A DNA stretch of 57,803 nt from contig NZ_JAAIJQ010000036.1 in NCBI RefSeq assembly GCF_010820565.1, positions 1 through 57,803 of the forward strand. The letters run 5' to 3'. The DNA comes from Thiorhodococcus minor. Lineage in GTDB: Bacteria; Pseudomonadota; Gammaproteobacteria; Chromatiales; Chromatiaceae. The notes under the pieces are model-generated. The model saw nothing but the letters and a program-made list of their open reading frames with translations, ran no database searches and had not been told where the DNA came from. Position 1 is the stretch's first letter. Every line of letters begins with the position of its first letter. Made by a program: the position numbers and the translations under genes. Below are positions 16,579-25,847 of this stretch, one piece after another.

Positions 16579-19053
16579 ATGTCAAAGCACACAGAATCTC
16601 TGATCTCGATGCAGCAGCAACCACGCGTTTCACCGGAAGAATCGAGCCCTATCGAAACCGCAGTCAGGCGCGACCTGAGCGGTCTGAAGTACTTCGGCAC
16701 CGTCCTCATCGCGAGCGGTGCCCTCTACGGCAACGCCCAAGCCGCCATCGAGACCTGCGGGGCGCCAGATCTCAAGCTGAGCTCGGAGACCGCGGTCCTT
16801 CTCTGGAAAGACTGCGGCACCGGCGCCTGGAGCGTCACCGCAGCCTCCGGCGGCACCAAGGGGACGACCAAGTTCGAAGGCAGGGTCACGGCCGACCAGG
16901 ATGCCAGCCTGGTCGCCGGGATCAACCTGGAGTCCAACGACGTGGTCGACGCCAGCGATCCGCGAGCGATCGCCTACAAGCTCAATGTCATGGCCCCCTG
17001 GTACGACGGTTTCGAGCTCAAGCACCCGTCCGGCGCGAGCGTCTGCTTCGACGTCAGCACCTCGGGCATCCCACTGCTGGTCGGCCCCAATCGCACGCCG
17101 GTCACCACACCTGTCGACCTCTCCACGATGGCCGCTTGTGGCGCCACGGACGACAATCCAGCCACTGAGGGCGACCCTGGATACAACGCCGCCACGGATG
17201 AGGGGACATTCCTCTGGCAGGACGCGGACACTGGCGCCTGGCACCTGCGCATCGCGGGCGGAGGAAGCTCCAGCTACGACAACAACGACGGCAGCATCAC
17301 CTCGGATCAGCCGCTCGCATCCGTCGCCGGCTACTCGCTGGAGTCGAACGACGTCGTGGACACCAGCACTCAGGAGGTCGTCGACTATGATCTCATCGTC
17401 GGCGGCGTCTATGAGGACGGCATCGACTTCAGCCTCGCCGATGGGGCCAGCGCTTGTTTGAATACGGGCACCGGAGATGCCAGCGTCTACGTCGGCGCCG
17501 AGCGCGTCGCCGTCTCCTCCCCCTTCGATGTCCGGACGCTCGGCGCCTGCGGCGAAGCCCCAGTGACCCCTGAAGAGCCGCAGACACCGTCGGTCGAGAC
17601 CACCTACCAGGTCGTCACCCCGCAGCCGCTGGACGCCTACGCCGAGCTGCGCAACCCAGGGCGCGGGCTGGAGCAAGCCGGCAAGCTGCTGAACGACGGT
17701 ACCTTCAATCGCAACGCGGCCATGGACGCGGACGCCGAGATCACCTACATCCGCGTCCCATGGGCCAATCTCGAGCCCAATGGCGACAATCAGTGGAACT
17801 GGTCGGACCTCGACGCGGCCATCGACGAGTCCGTCGCGCGCGGCAAGCAGGTCGGCATCTCCGTCATCAGCTGGAAGCCCATCCTGGACAGCTACAACTT
17901 TCAAGACGCGGTGCCGGCCTGGTACAAGAACGATCCGCGCCACGTGCGCTGCACCGACGTCGGCACCCCGGCCGGCTGCACCTACTACTTGGTCAGCTCG
18001 AGCCTCGATTGCTACGCCTCAGATCAGGTCTGCACCAATCGCTGGACCTTCAACCATGACGACCCGAGATTCATCCAAGAGCAGGTCGAGCTGATCGAGG
18101 CCATGCGCGCCCGCTACGACAACCCGCAATGGGCCGAGAAGATCGCCTATATGGACATCCGCTCGATCGGCTCCTGGAGCGAGAATCACACCACGGGGAT
18201 CAGCATCGTCGGACGCAGCTCGCGCTGGCCCATGCCTGCTTGGAGCAACATGAAGGCCATCCTGGACGCGCACCTCGAGTACAGGTACATCCCGCAGATC
18301 GTCAACTTCGACAATGACGACGACTACCGCGAGGCCGACGGCCCCCATCCTTGGGACTACGCCTGCTCCGAGGCTCAGCTCGGCGGACAGACGATCGGCT
18401 GGCGCACCGACGGCATCGAAGTCACCCTCTGGGAGATCGATCAGGTCTGGTCCTGGTCCGACGCCGCGAAGGAATGCTGGAAGACGGGTCCGGTCTACGC
18501 CGAGGCGATGAATGGCAGCGGGCTGGTCTCCGCGGACTTGACGGAAGGCCTCTCGCGCCTGACCAACTGGCATGCGAGCGGCTGGAACAACAAGTACTCC
18601 AGCTCCTATCCGCGTGATGCCGCCTATACGGCCGAGGTCGATCAGTGGCTGCTCGACGCGGGCTACCGGCTGCAAGTCTCGGAGGCGGTGATCCCGAGCA
18701 TCGCGGCCGCGGACGAGGCCTTCGACGTCGAGGTTCAATTGACCAACGTCGGCAACGCGGCCTTCTATCGCAACTTCTACGCCCTCGAAGTCCGCTTCAC
18801 CCCCACCAGCTACGGCGAGGATGTGATCGTCAAGCTGCCCGGTGAGCTGCGCAGCGTCCAGCCCGGTGAGCCCGCCATAACCTTCGCGGGATCGGGAAGC
18901 CTGCCAGCCGGCGAGTACAGGGTATCGGTCGGCCTCATCCAGGATGCGGCCTTCGGATCGAGCTTCCCGGTCAAGCTCGCACAGCGCGCCGACAGCTGCA
19001 CCCAAGAGAGCAGTGGCTGGTGGTGCGAGATCGGGACGACAGTCGTCGAATAG
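16579..19053 (+). CDS. Secreted protein: two N-terminal WHLR modules fused to a DUF4832-like domain
   Basis: About 824 residues from ATG 16579, chosen for the GAGGGAG site eight bases upstream; an in-frame GTG at 16525 is an alternative. A hydrophobic segment (YFGTVLIASGALYGNAQA) near residue 40 ends in a likely signal cleavage site. Two Cys-rich modules follow: about 57-185 (CGAPDL, LESNDVVD) and about 190-327 (WHLRIAGGG, LESNDVVD, YEDGIDFSL). From about 340 the protein is a DUF4832-like barrel (LRNPGRGLEQ, YIRVPWANLEP, GWRTDGIEVT) and a C-terminal beta domain (LTNVGNAAFYRNFY). The barrel half is a close paralogue of the next gene. The modules are shared with the FG-GAP proteins at 1-6309, so the gene is a domain mosaic. 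A terminator follows at 19080. Confidence 0.75.
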   Translation: MSKHTESLISMQQQPRVSPEESSPIETAVRRDLSGLKYFGTVLIASGALYGNAQAAIETCGAPDLKLSSETAVLLWKDCGTGAWSVTAASGGTKGTTKFEGRVTADQDASLVAGINLESNDVVDASDPRAIAYKLNVMAPWYDGFELKHPSGASVCFDVSTSGIPLLVGPNRTPVTTPVDLSTMAACGATDDNPATEGDPGYNAATDEGTFLWQDADTGAWHLRIAGGGSSSYDNNDGSITSDQPLASVAGYSLESNDVVDTSTQEVVDYDLIVGGVYEDGIDFSLADGASACLNTGTGDASVYVGAERVAVSSPFDVRTLGACGEAPVTPEEPQTPSVETTYQVVTPQPLDAYAELRNPGRGLEQAGKLLNDGTFNRNAAMDADAEITYIRVPWANLEPNGDNQWNWSDLDAAIDESVARGKQVGISVISWKPILDSYNFQDAVPAWYKNDPRHVRCTDVGTPAGCTYYLVSSSLDCYASDQVCTNRWTFNHDDPRFIQEQVELIEAMRARYDNPQWAEKIAYMDIRSIGSWSENHTTGISIVGRSSRWPMPAWSNMKAILDAHLEYRYIPQIVNFDNDDDYREADGPHPWDYACSEAQLGGQTIGWRTDGIEVTLWEIDQVWSWSDAAKECWKTGPVYAEAMNGSGLVSADLTEGLSRLTNWHASGWNNKYSSSYPRDAAYTAEVDQWLLDAGYRLQVSEAVIPSIAAADEAFDVEVQLTNVGNAAFYRNFYALEVRFTPTSYGEDVIVKLPGELRSVQPGEPAITFAGSGSLPAGEYRVSVGLIQDAAFGSSFPVKLAQRADSCTQESSGWWCEIGTTVVE

Positions 19054-19079
19054 CGCATCAGTCGATCGCTGCACCCACG

Positions 19080-19104
19080 AGCCCCGGCCACGCCGGGGCT
19101 TTTT
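19080..19104 (+). terminator. Rho-independent terminator
   Basis: Nine-base arms AGCCCCGGC and GCCGGGGCT with a three-base loop are followed by TTTT, 27 bases after the stop of the preceding gene. Confidence 0.88.
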
Positions 19105-19447
19105 CGTATCCGCTTCGGCCTGGCCCGCCCGAGGCGCCCCGCCGGATCGGGTCTTGGATACGGACCTCGCCTCGGCGCCAGCACAGCACCCCCCTCCCCC
19201 CGACGCTTGCGCCAATCCCACCCGCCGCAGCTAGAGTCTGCCCGAAGCACCGGCCGCATTCGAGCACTCAAGATACAAACGCCTAATATCCAGAGGCTTT
19301 ATCCATTGGAGTACGGGGCCAATACTTGGCGGGGTGCAGGCCGACCTCCCACGCGAGCTTGCCGGCACGCGCTAGGACCACGGACGCCGAGGGCGCCCGC
19401 GGATCCCTGGCGGACAACAACCGACGACACCTTGGAGCAGCTCTTCC
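19105..19447. other. Intergenic region, nothing recognised
   Basis: About 340 bases between the terminator at 19080-19104 and the next DUF4832-like gene. It must hold that gene's promoter, but neither a -35/-10 pair nor a -24/-12 pair stands out. Confidence 0.4.
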
Positions 19448-21160
19448 ATGGCGCCAACCCCGACCTTGCTGGACTCATCGACCCTTGCCAGCCGATCCGC
19501 CTCGCTCGCCGCGGCGTCGCGGGCGGCTCCCGAGCGAAGGACGCCGAGGACATACACCCGGAGGGCTGCTCCAGGCACCTGTGCCAGGGCCGCCAGGGGC
19601 AGGGTTCTGGCAAGCTATCTGGCCTTGCTCCCCGCCACCGCTTGCCTTGCCAGCCCAACACTCATCCCGCCTGCCGCTGAGGGGATCACCTACCAAGTCA
19701 TCGAGCCGCCACCTCTGGACCCCCACACCGAGCTGCGCAACCCGGGGCGTGGCTTGGAGCAGGCCGGCAAGCTCCTCAACGACGGCACCTTCAACAACAA
19801 CGCGGCCATGGATGCCGACGCGGACATTACCTATATCCGCGTCCCTTGGGCCAACCTAGAGCCCCATGGCGACGATGAATGGAACTGGACGGACCTGGAC
19901 GCAGCCATCGAGGATACCGTCGCGCGCGGCAAGCAAGCGGGCATCGCCGTCATCAGCTGGAAGCCCATCCTGGACGACTACAACTTCGAGGAGGCCGTCC
20001 CGGCCTGGTATCGAAGCGATCCGCGCCACCTGCGCTGTACGGGCGCAGGGACACCTGCCGGCTGCACCTACTATCGCATCGACGCGCGTGCCGACTGCTA
20101 CTCCCCAGCCACCCAGACCTGCACCAACCGCTGGGTATTCAATCAGGACGATCCGAGATTCATCCAGGAGCAGGTGGAGCTCATCGAGGCCATGCGCGCT
20201 CGCTACGACAATCCGCAATGGGCCGAGAAGATCGCCTACATCGACATCCGCTCGATCGGCTCCTGGAGCGAGAGCCATACCTTCGGGATCACCCTCGCCG
20301 GCCACAGCTCCGGCTGGCAAAGCGGCGTGCGCTGGCCCATGCCCGCGTGGGAGAACATGAAGGCCATCCTCGACGCCCACCTCGAGTACGCGCACATCCC
20401 CCAGATCGTCAATTTCGACAACGACGATCGCTATCGTGAGACCGACGGCCCGCACCCTTGGGATTACGCCTGCTCCGAGGCGCAGCTGGACGGCCAGCAG
20501 ATCGGCTGGCGCACCGACGGCATCGAAGTCACGCTCTGGGAGATCGACCAAGTCTGGTCCTGGTCCCAAGCCGCGCGCGAATGCTGGAGGACTGGGCCAG
20601 TCTTCGCCGAGCCCATGGGTGTCTTCGGGCTGCGCCCAGAGGACCTGACGGAGGGGCTTCGGAGACTGCGCAGCTGGCGTGTCAGCGGCTGGAACAACAA
20701 GTACTCCACGGCCTACCAGCAGGACCCCATGTATGCGGCAGAGGTCCATCAGTGGCTGCTCGACGCCGGTTATCGCCTCCAGGCGGCCGAGGTGACGATC
20801 CCGCTCATCGCGCCCGCTCACCAAGTCTTCGACATTGCAGTCCAGCTCGCAAACGTCGGCAACGCGCCCTTCTACCGCGACTTCTACGCCCTCGAGGTCA
20901 AATTCACCTCAGGCGTCGACGGACGAGAGACGGTCGTCGAGCTGCCCGGCGAGCTGCGCCGCGTGCTCCCGGAGAGTGAGCCGACGGGCTTCGCAGGCTC
21001 GACCGCCCTCGCCCCCGGGCACTACCAAGTCTCGATCGGCATCATCCAAGACCCGAGCTTCGGCTCCGCCTTCCCAGTCAAGCTCGCGCAGCACCCGGAC
21101 ACCTGCACCCAGGAGGCGAGCGGCTGGTGGTGCCGGGTAGGAGGCCTGCTGGTGCGCTAA
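19448..21160 (+). CDS. Secreted DUF4832-like (glycosidase-fold) protein
   Basis: 570 residues if ATG 19448 is right (GGAG lies ten bases upstream); the first 50 residues are Arg/Ala/Ser-rich and unlike the paralogues, so the start is uncertain. A hydrophobic stretch (VLASYLALLPATACLA) at about 53-68 could be the signal peptide. The body starts at LRNPGRGLEQAGKLLNDGTF and follows the neighbour at 16579-19053 almost residue for residue through GWRTDGIEVTLWEIDQVWSW to the C-terminal beta domain (LANVGNAPFYRDFY), which shows tandem duplication. It has no WHLR module. Three invariant segments across the family (NPG, WNF/WNW, WRTDG) may mark the active site. Substrate unknown. Confidence 0.75.
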   Translation: MAPTPTLLDSSTLASRSASLAAASRAAPERRTPRTYTRRAAPGTCARAARGRVLASYLALLPATACLASPTLIPPAAEGITYQVIEPPPLDPHTELRNPGRGLEQAGKLLNDGTFNNNAAMDADADITYIRVPWANLEPHGDDEWNWTDLDAAIEDTVARGKQAGIAVISWKPILDDYNFEEAVPAWYRSDPRHLRCTGAGTPAGCTYYRIDARADCYSPATQTCTNRWVFNQDDPRFIQEQVELIEAMRARYDNPQWAEKIAYIDIRSIGSWSESHTFGITLAGHSSGWQSGVRWPMPAWENMKAILDAHLEYAHIPQIVNFDNDDRYRETDGPHPWDYACSEAQLDGQQIGWRTDGIEVTLWEIDQVWSWSQAARECWRTGPVFAEPMGVFGLRPEDLTEGLRRLRSWRVSGWNNKYSTAYQQDPMYAAEVHQWLLDAGYRLQAAEVTIPLIAPAHQVFDIAVQLANVGNAPFYRDFYALEVKFTSGVDGRETVVELPGELRRVLPESEPTGFAGSTALAPGHYQVSIGIIQDPSFGSAFPVKLAQHPDTCTQEASGWWCRVGGLLVR

Positions 21161-21186
21161 GGCGATTTCCGAGAATCCTCATACCA

Positions 21187-21244
21187 ATCGCCCGCAAGCG
21201 GGCTCCTACGCATTCTTCTCGGTAGGAGCCCGATTGCGGGCGAT
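21187..21244. repeat. Large REP-like hairpin between convergent genes
   Basis: Arms at 21187-21209 and 21222-21244 are 23 bases each with one mismatch, around a 12-base loop; the arm core is CCCGCAAGCGGGCTCC. It lies between the ends of two convergent genes and could act as a two-way terminator. The sequence type resembles dispersed REP-like palindromes. Confidence 0.8.
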
Positions 21245-21453
21245 GTCTCCGGGAGACGCCATCGGGCAGGCATTGCGTGGAGCACCGCCCCGGCGCGACG
21301 GATCAGCTCCGACCGCCTCAGTTCGCGGCGGGGCGCCGCTCCCACGGATTGAGTGGCTGACCCGACCAGACGTCGCTCGGCCGAGCGATGAAGCCGGCGT
21401 CTCCACCTCATCTCTGGGATGAGCTTGCCTGGAAATCGCCTAAGGGAGCGTCG

Positions 21454-23025
21454 TCAGTCTTGAACCGCACCGAGCGAAGGCGTGCTCTTCGGCTCGGCAG
21501 GTCGGGCAACGAGGCGTCTGCGCATGAGGCTGGTCACGACTTGGGTCTCGTCTCGACTCAACGGAGGCTTCAGCAGAAGCAAGGCCGCGTAGGTCAGGAC
21601 GACGCAGACGACCGCCATGCTCGGCGAGCCCATCCCCTTCTCGACCGCGAGCCCAACCGCAATGGAGAGCGCGCAATGCAAGCCGATCCAGGCGGTGAGA
21701 TCCAGCCGCCAGCCCAGCCGATAGCCGAGCCCGCGCAGCCGCGCGATGACGATGGCGTTCGCGGCCAGGGTTCCGGCCAGATTGGAGATCACCAAGCCCC
21801 ATAGGCCCACGACCGGGAGCAGGACGACCGCGATCAGTAATGAAGCGGACTGGAGCAGATTCGTCCAAAGCAAGATGGGATTCTTTTCGAGCGCCTGGAC
21901 CATCAGCTCGAGCAGGTCCCGCATCCCCTGCGTCGCCAAGACGAGCAGGAAGCCCATCAAGAGATAGCCCGCCTCCGGATAATGACCGGCGGTGATCCAG
22001 GCCAGGAGCTCGGGTCCCGCAACGGTGAGGATCGCGACGGGCAAGCCCAGCAGGATCAAGTTGATCCGAAAGACGAAGTCGGAGAGACGCGTCACGTCCT
22101 GGAAATCGCCGGTTGCCGCGAAGCGTGCCATGGCAAGCGGACGCACCATGCTCATGAGCATGCGGGTCGGGACCCACTTGCGCGCCAGGTTCATGAAGCT
22201 GTCGGCCACGCCCAGAATCGCAAGCTCGGACACAGGTAGCGCGTGTGCCGCCAAAAGCCGGTTGGGGGCACTGCCGTAGAGAAGCGAGCTCTGACTCAGG
22301 AGATAGCTCCACAGCCCATACCGCACCGCTCGCTGCCGATTCTCACGCCACCAGCCACTGTCCCCGACAGCCCGTTGCTGATCCTGCCGCCACCGCCTCA
22401 CCCAGCTGAGAACGAGTAGCGAGAGCGCCACGCTCTCGCCGAGCCCCTCGGCGAGAACCACGCGCTCGAGCGTCAGCTCCCCCACCACCGCGAGATAGAC
22501 CATCACGAGCGCCGCGACCGCGCCGCCCACCGCCATGCTGTACTGACTCTCCTTTTGCCAGAGCAGGGACTCCAGGCACTGCGATAGCCAGAAGGCGCCC
22601 AATCTCAGATAGCCCACCAGCAGATACCAGGGCAGGAGCCAGATCCACTCCTCGACATTGAAGACCCTGGCCACCCAGGGAAGTAGAGGAAGCGCGGCCA
22701 AGAAGAGCAGGGAAACGACCAGCAGCCGAAAGAGCATCCCGTAGAACAGGAGGCGATAGGCCGCGCGGTTGTTACCGGTGGCACGCAGCTCCGGCAGATA
22801 GCGAAAGAGGACCTTCTGAACACCGATCGACGTCAGGACGTCCAAAAGGGCGATCAAGGCCTGGAAGGCGATGTAGACCGCATACTGCTCGACCGGCAGG
22901 ACACGGGCCAGGAGCAGCAGGACCGTGACCGACGCGAGCATGCGAAAGGTCTTTCCGACGAGGAAATGCGCCAGGCTCTTGCGCACGGCGTCGAGCCCAT
23001 AGTGCTTTCGATAGGCGGCTTGCAT
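21454..23025 (-). CDS. Wzx-like polysaccharide flippase (MOP/oligosaccharide flippase family)
   Basis: About 523 residues from ATG 23025 (MQAAYRKHYG). A longer in-frame start at 23151 would overlap the upstream polymerase gene and add an Arg-rich non-membrane tail, so it is not used. About twelve to fourteen hydrophobic segments run through the protein (for example LASVTVLLLLARVLPVEQYA and LLMGFLLVLATQGM), the profile of the PST/MATE-like flippases that move lipid-linked repeat units across the inner membrane. The start is two bases after the stop of the polymerase gene, so the two are one operon. A specific substrate cannot be read. Confidence 0.85.
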   Translation of the reverse strand: MQAAYRKHYGLDAVRKSLAHFLVGKTFRMLASVTVLLLLARVLPVEQYAVYIAFQALIALLDVLTSIGVQKVLFRYLPELRATGNNRAAYRLLFYGMLFRLLVVSLLFLAALPLLPWVARVFNVEEWIWLLPWYLLVGYLRLGAFWLSQCLESLLWQKESQYSMAVGGAVAALVMVYLAVVGELTLERVVLAEGLGESVALSLLVLSWVRRWRQDQQRAVGDSGWWRENRQRAVRYGLWSYLLSQSSLLYGSAPNRLLAAHALPVSELAILGVADSFMNLARKWVPTRMLMSMVRPLAMARFAATGDFQDVTRLSDFVFRINLILLGLPVAILTVAGPELLAWITAGHYPEAGYLLMGFLLVLATQGMRDLLELMVQALEKNPILLWTNLLQSASLLIAVVLLPVVGLWGLVISNLAGTLAANAIVIARLRGLGYRLGWRLDLTAWIGLHCALSIAVGLAVEKGMGSPSMAVVCVVLTYAALLLLKPPLSRDETQVVTSLMRRRLVARPAEPKSTPSLGAVQD

Positions 23026-23027
23026 GG

Positions 23028-24644
23028 CTAGGGCCTCTGCCCGGCGCGATGGCTGACGCCTTCGCGGGATCTGCCTTGCGTACCGCCGCGCGCACGCTCG
23101 CCCTGCCCTATCCCGCCCCGGCCCTTCGCGCGCGACGCCAGTCCGTCCCAATAGGCAACATAGCCGATGAGCAGAACGACGAGGGTCTGATAGACGACGT
23201 CCAGCACGAAGAAGTTCTTATGCCAGAGCGTGATGAAGATGATGACCATGCCGATGCGGGCCGCGCGCAGCGAGGCAAGACGCTCGGGATGGGCCGCATG
23301 CAGGGGCTCGAGACGTCCAGCGGTGCGATAGGCGACCGCCAACAGCGCGAAGACGAGGCCCAAGCCCAGGACACCTGTCTCCCAAAGCAGTGCGACGACG
23401 GCCGTATTGCCGATATCCGCCTCCAGGTCGATCTGAACGGGCACGCCATTGATGCGCGTCGTCACGGTTCCCGCCGGAAAGGCACGGGCGTCTGGGACCC
23501 GCGTGTAGCCGATACCATGCCCAAGCAGGATCTCGCGCCAGTTACCTGAATCATGCATGTCCGCCCAATGCTCGAAGGCCCCGAAGCGCGACAGCCTTCC
23601 GCGCACCTCCTCGGCCTCGACGTTGTATTCGTAGGTGTAAGCGACCAGGTCCTGCCAGCTCGCGATATCTTCGTGATCCGGCGAGTTCAGGGTGAAGGCG
23701 ACCATCAGCACCGCCAGCATCAAGAGCATCGCCAGTCCAGTCGTCAAGAACCGCAGCGGACGCCGCACCAGGTCGGCGCCGAACAAACCGAGGTAGACGG
23801 CGAGCAGGTAGAAGATCGAGACCTTCGCCTGGTTGACGAGCACAGGCGCCATCAGCAAGGCACCGATACCCCAGAGCTGGGCCTTGGAGACCACGCCGAG
23901 CTGCCGCCCCGCGACCAGCCCGGCGATCACGATCATCAGAAAGGCGCTGAGGGTCGCGTTGGCGCCGCCGCCATCGAAGACCGCGCCGAAGGTCCCTGCG
24001 ACCACGTCGATCGGGACGATCCCATTCCCCATGCCGGCGCGAGCCGGCACCAGCACGAGCAGCTGATGCAGAACGAACGGGATCTGAGCGATGGCGATGA
24101 CCAAGAGCACCCGCGGCAGCCGATCCATCACCAGTGGCGGCCAGGGCGCCAGGGCCAAGGCGATCAGCAAGGCCCAAACCTGGTAGTAGCCCTTGAATCC
24201 GACGACGAAGCGATCGAGCTGGAAGCCGTTGGCGAAGGTCGCGGCGAGGCTCGCGAGGACGAAGCCCAGGGCCCACCAAAGGAGCGTCGAGATCCCCCGG
24301 GCTCGCTCGGCGCCTGGACGGCGCGCGAGATAGAGAGCGGTCGCCTGAAGCGCCAACAGAGCGGTTGCGGGCGCGAGCAGCCAGCGGACTTGCTCCAGCG
24401 ACGGCAGGTAGAGCCGCGCGAGCCCCGCGACGACGAGACCACCAAGCACCACCGACCAGAACAGCAGCTCGGAGCGCGCGGCGACCATGATCCCGAGCAT
24501 CAGGATCGCAGGCGCCAGCACGAGGAGGGGCTGACCTCGGGTCGCGAGCCAGCCGACGAGCACGGCGGAAAGGCCCATCAGCACGACGAGGCTGATCCCA
24601 TTGAGCATCGACTTGGTCGAATCGGCGAAGGCGCGATCAGGCAT
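23028..24644 (-). CDS. Wzy-like O-antigen/exopolysaccharide polymerase
   Basis: 538 residues from ATG 24644. Many hydrophobic helices with a large periplasmic loop at about 350-430 (YEYNVEAEEVRGRLSRFGAF, then LGHGIGYTR) give the layout of O-antigen ligase/polymerase proteins. Wzy proteins diverge so far that function is judged by topology and company: here it is followed two bases later by the flippase. The last 40 residues are Arg/Gly-rich and cytoplasmic. A moderate -24/-12 match lies about 110 bases upstream. An O-antigen ligase (WaaL) role is less likely next to Wzx but cannot be excluded. Confidence 0.8.
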   Translation of the reverse strand: MPDRAFADSTKSMLNGISLVVLMGLSAVLVGWLATRGQPLLVLAPAILMLGIMVAARSELLFWSVVLGGLVVAGLARLYLPSLEQVRWLLAPATALLALQATALYLARRPGAERARGISTLLWWALGFVLASLAATFANGFQLDRFVVGFKGYYQVWALLIALALAPWPPLVMDRLPRVLLVIAIAQIPFVLHQLLVLVPARAGMGNGIVPIDVVAGTFGAVFDGGGANATLSAFLMIVIAGLVAGRQLGVVSKAQLWGIGALLMAPVLVNQAKVSIFYLLAVYLGLFGADLVRRPLRFLTTGLAMLLMLAVLMVAFTLNSPDHEDIASWQDLVAYTYEYNVEAEEVRGRLSRFGAFEHWADMHDSGNWREILLGHGIGYTRVPDARAFPAGTVTTRINGVPVQIDLEADIGNTAVVALLWETGVLGLGLVFALLAVAYRTAGRLEPLHAAHPERLASLRAARIGMVIIFITLWHKNFFVLDVVYQTLVVLLIGYVAYWDGLASRAKGRGGIGQGERARGGTQGRSREGVSHRAGQRP

Positions 24645-24752
24645 GACGTCGAGGTCTCGCTCTCAAGCGTTGGCGAAGGTCGGAGGCTGGCGACGGCCAC
24701 CGCGGACGAGCCTCGCTCGGCGCGAGCGCGGCCTCTCATGCCGATACGGGTC

Positions 24753-24768
24753 AGCAAAATTCGAGCCC
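24753..24768 (-). promoter_or_regulatory. Possible sigma-54 promoter for the polymerase-flippase operon
   Basis: Minus strand 24768-24753 reads GGGCTCGAATTTTGCT. The GG-to-GC spacing is ten bases and TTGCT is a full -12 match, but the -24 half differs from TGGCAC at two positions. Weaker than the other four candidates. Confidence 0.35.
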
Positions 24769-25026
24769 TTCTCATCCACGGCGCCCTTCCACGGAAGGAC
24801 GCCGCGCGCAAGACGAGGCCGGAAAGCGGCCCAGCAGCGCGGCCCTGTAATGCCACCCTTACAGGCTTACAGACCTGCCGGCGCGGCATCCATCCACCTG
24901 CCGCTTCTCGACGCCGCGCCCCGACAAGTCCCTCGGACCCAACCTCAGGGCCTCGATCATGGTCCCACGTGGCCATCTTCCGTAGGGCGGACAAGCGCGG
25001 AGACTGTGAACCTAGATTCGGCAATT

Positions 25027-25162
25027 GGAACCGCAAAGGCGCGAAGGACACGAAGAAAAACAGAGGCTTGCATCGCTGCGTCGCTTCACCCTCTGAGTAA
25101 GCATCGCTTCGCGGACAAGATGTTGAAATTCTTTGCCTTATTTGTTCCCTTTGCGGTTCAAC
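25027..25162. repeat. Dispersed inverted repeat family A, copy 1
   Basis: The left end (GGAACCGCAAAGGCGCGAAG) and right end (CCCTTTGCGGTTCAAC) are inverted relative to each other across 136 bases. Similar ends occur at 41265, 42551, 45210, 45802 and 49433. No coding frame lies inside. Confidence 0.8.
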
Positions 25163-25196
25163 TGCTCTTTTTAGGGTGAAAGTATTCCGAGCACAT

Positions 25197-25281
25197 CGCG
25201 AAGATCGCAGCTTGCCGTCGATTGGGCCGACGCAAGAGGGCCGACAATCAAGGCGTCAGGCTAGCCCCGACCTTGGGCTTC
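25197..25281. repeat. 85-bp direct repeat, copy 1 (family B)
   Basis: This 85-base stretch recurs at 25518-25602 with about 80 per cent identity by eye. Shared blocks include CGCGAAGATCGCAG, TTGGGCCGACGCA and AGGCTAGCC. The rest of the 24,645-25,847 gap holds other palindromes and no gene. Confidence 0.75.
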
Positions 25282-25432
25282 ATCCTAGATCCGGCGGTTG
25301 GGCGGGCCTCACCCGGCAGGTGAGCCAGCGGGAAACCCGGATCTTGAAAGCGATCAAGGCCTTGCATGAGGCCGAAGCGGTCAACTGGGGGATCTAGGCT
25401 CATACCTCAGCCCAGCCTAAGGGGACCTTCTT

Positions 25433-25499
25433 CACAGTCTCGCAGCACAGTCCACCAACGCCGGCGCGGGCTCCGGTGGACTTCGCTCTCGAGACTGTG
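25433..25499. repeat. Nested hairpin (family C repeat inside an outer stem)
   Basis: Outer arms CACAGTCTCG (25433-25442) and CGAGACTGTG (25490-25499) enclose inner arms AGTCCACC (25449-25456) and GGTGGACT (25475-25482). The inner hairpin has a second copy at 29848-29881. Confidence 0.75.
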
Positions 25500-25517
25500 A
25501 GAGTCATCCAAGCGCAC

Positions 25518-25621
25518 CGCGAAGATCGCAGATTGCTGTAGGTTGGGCCGACGCAGGAGGCCCAACAATCAAAGCGTTAGGCTAGCCGCCATGTTGGGCT
25601 TCGTACCTCAGCCCAACCTAC
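25518..25621. repeat. 85-bp direct repeat copy 2, inside a complete inverted repeat (family B)
   Basis: 25518-25602 is the second copy of the 85-base repeat. The segment 25538-25621 is closed by perfect inverted ends GTAGGTTGGGC and GCCCAACCTAC, so this copy looks like an intact palindromic element. The first copy lacks a matching right end directly after it. Confidence 0.75.
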
Positions 25622-25762
25622 GCAGAATTTCTTCACAGTCTCTCTCGCTCGTCCACCCCTCTGCCGATCCAACAGACGACAAAGGCCGACCCTCGTCGAA
25701 GAGCAGCCAGCCGCCAGTTGCCTGGAGTCGATGCCTCGTCCGGGCTCGCCGACCTTGGGCGC

Positions 25763-25778
25763 ATGGCAGAAAACTTGC
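25763..25778 (+). promoter_or_regulatory. Sigma-54 (-24/-12) promoter for the glycosyltransferase gene
   Basis: TGGCAGAAAACTTGCG: TGGCA and TTGC match both halves of the consensus with exact ten-base GG-GC spacing. Transcription would start near 25789, giving a leader of about 60 bases to ATG 25848. Confidence 0.7.
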
Positions 25779-25847
25779 GCTGTGGGCGAGAGGCGAGCGC
25801 AAGGTCGGACCGGGCGCTCGCAGTCTTCCACTCCGCCGGAGAACGCC

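Noticed and set aside
25027-25621. Closely spaced repeats that might be taken for a CRISPR array.
   Set aside because: Repeat units differ in length and sequence, spacing is irregular, and no cas gene is near.
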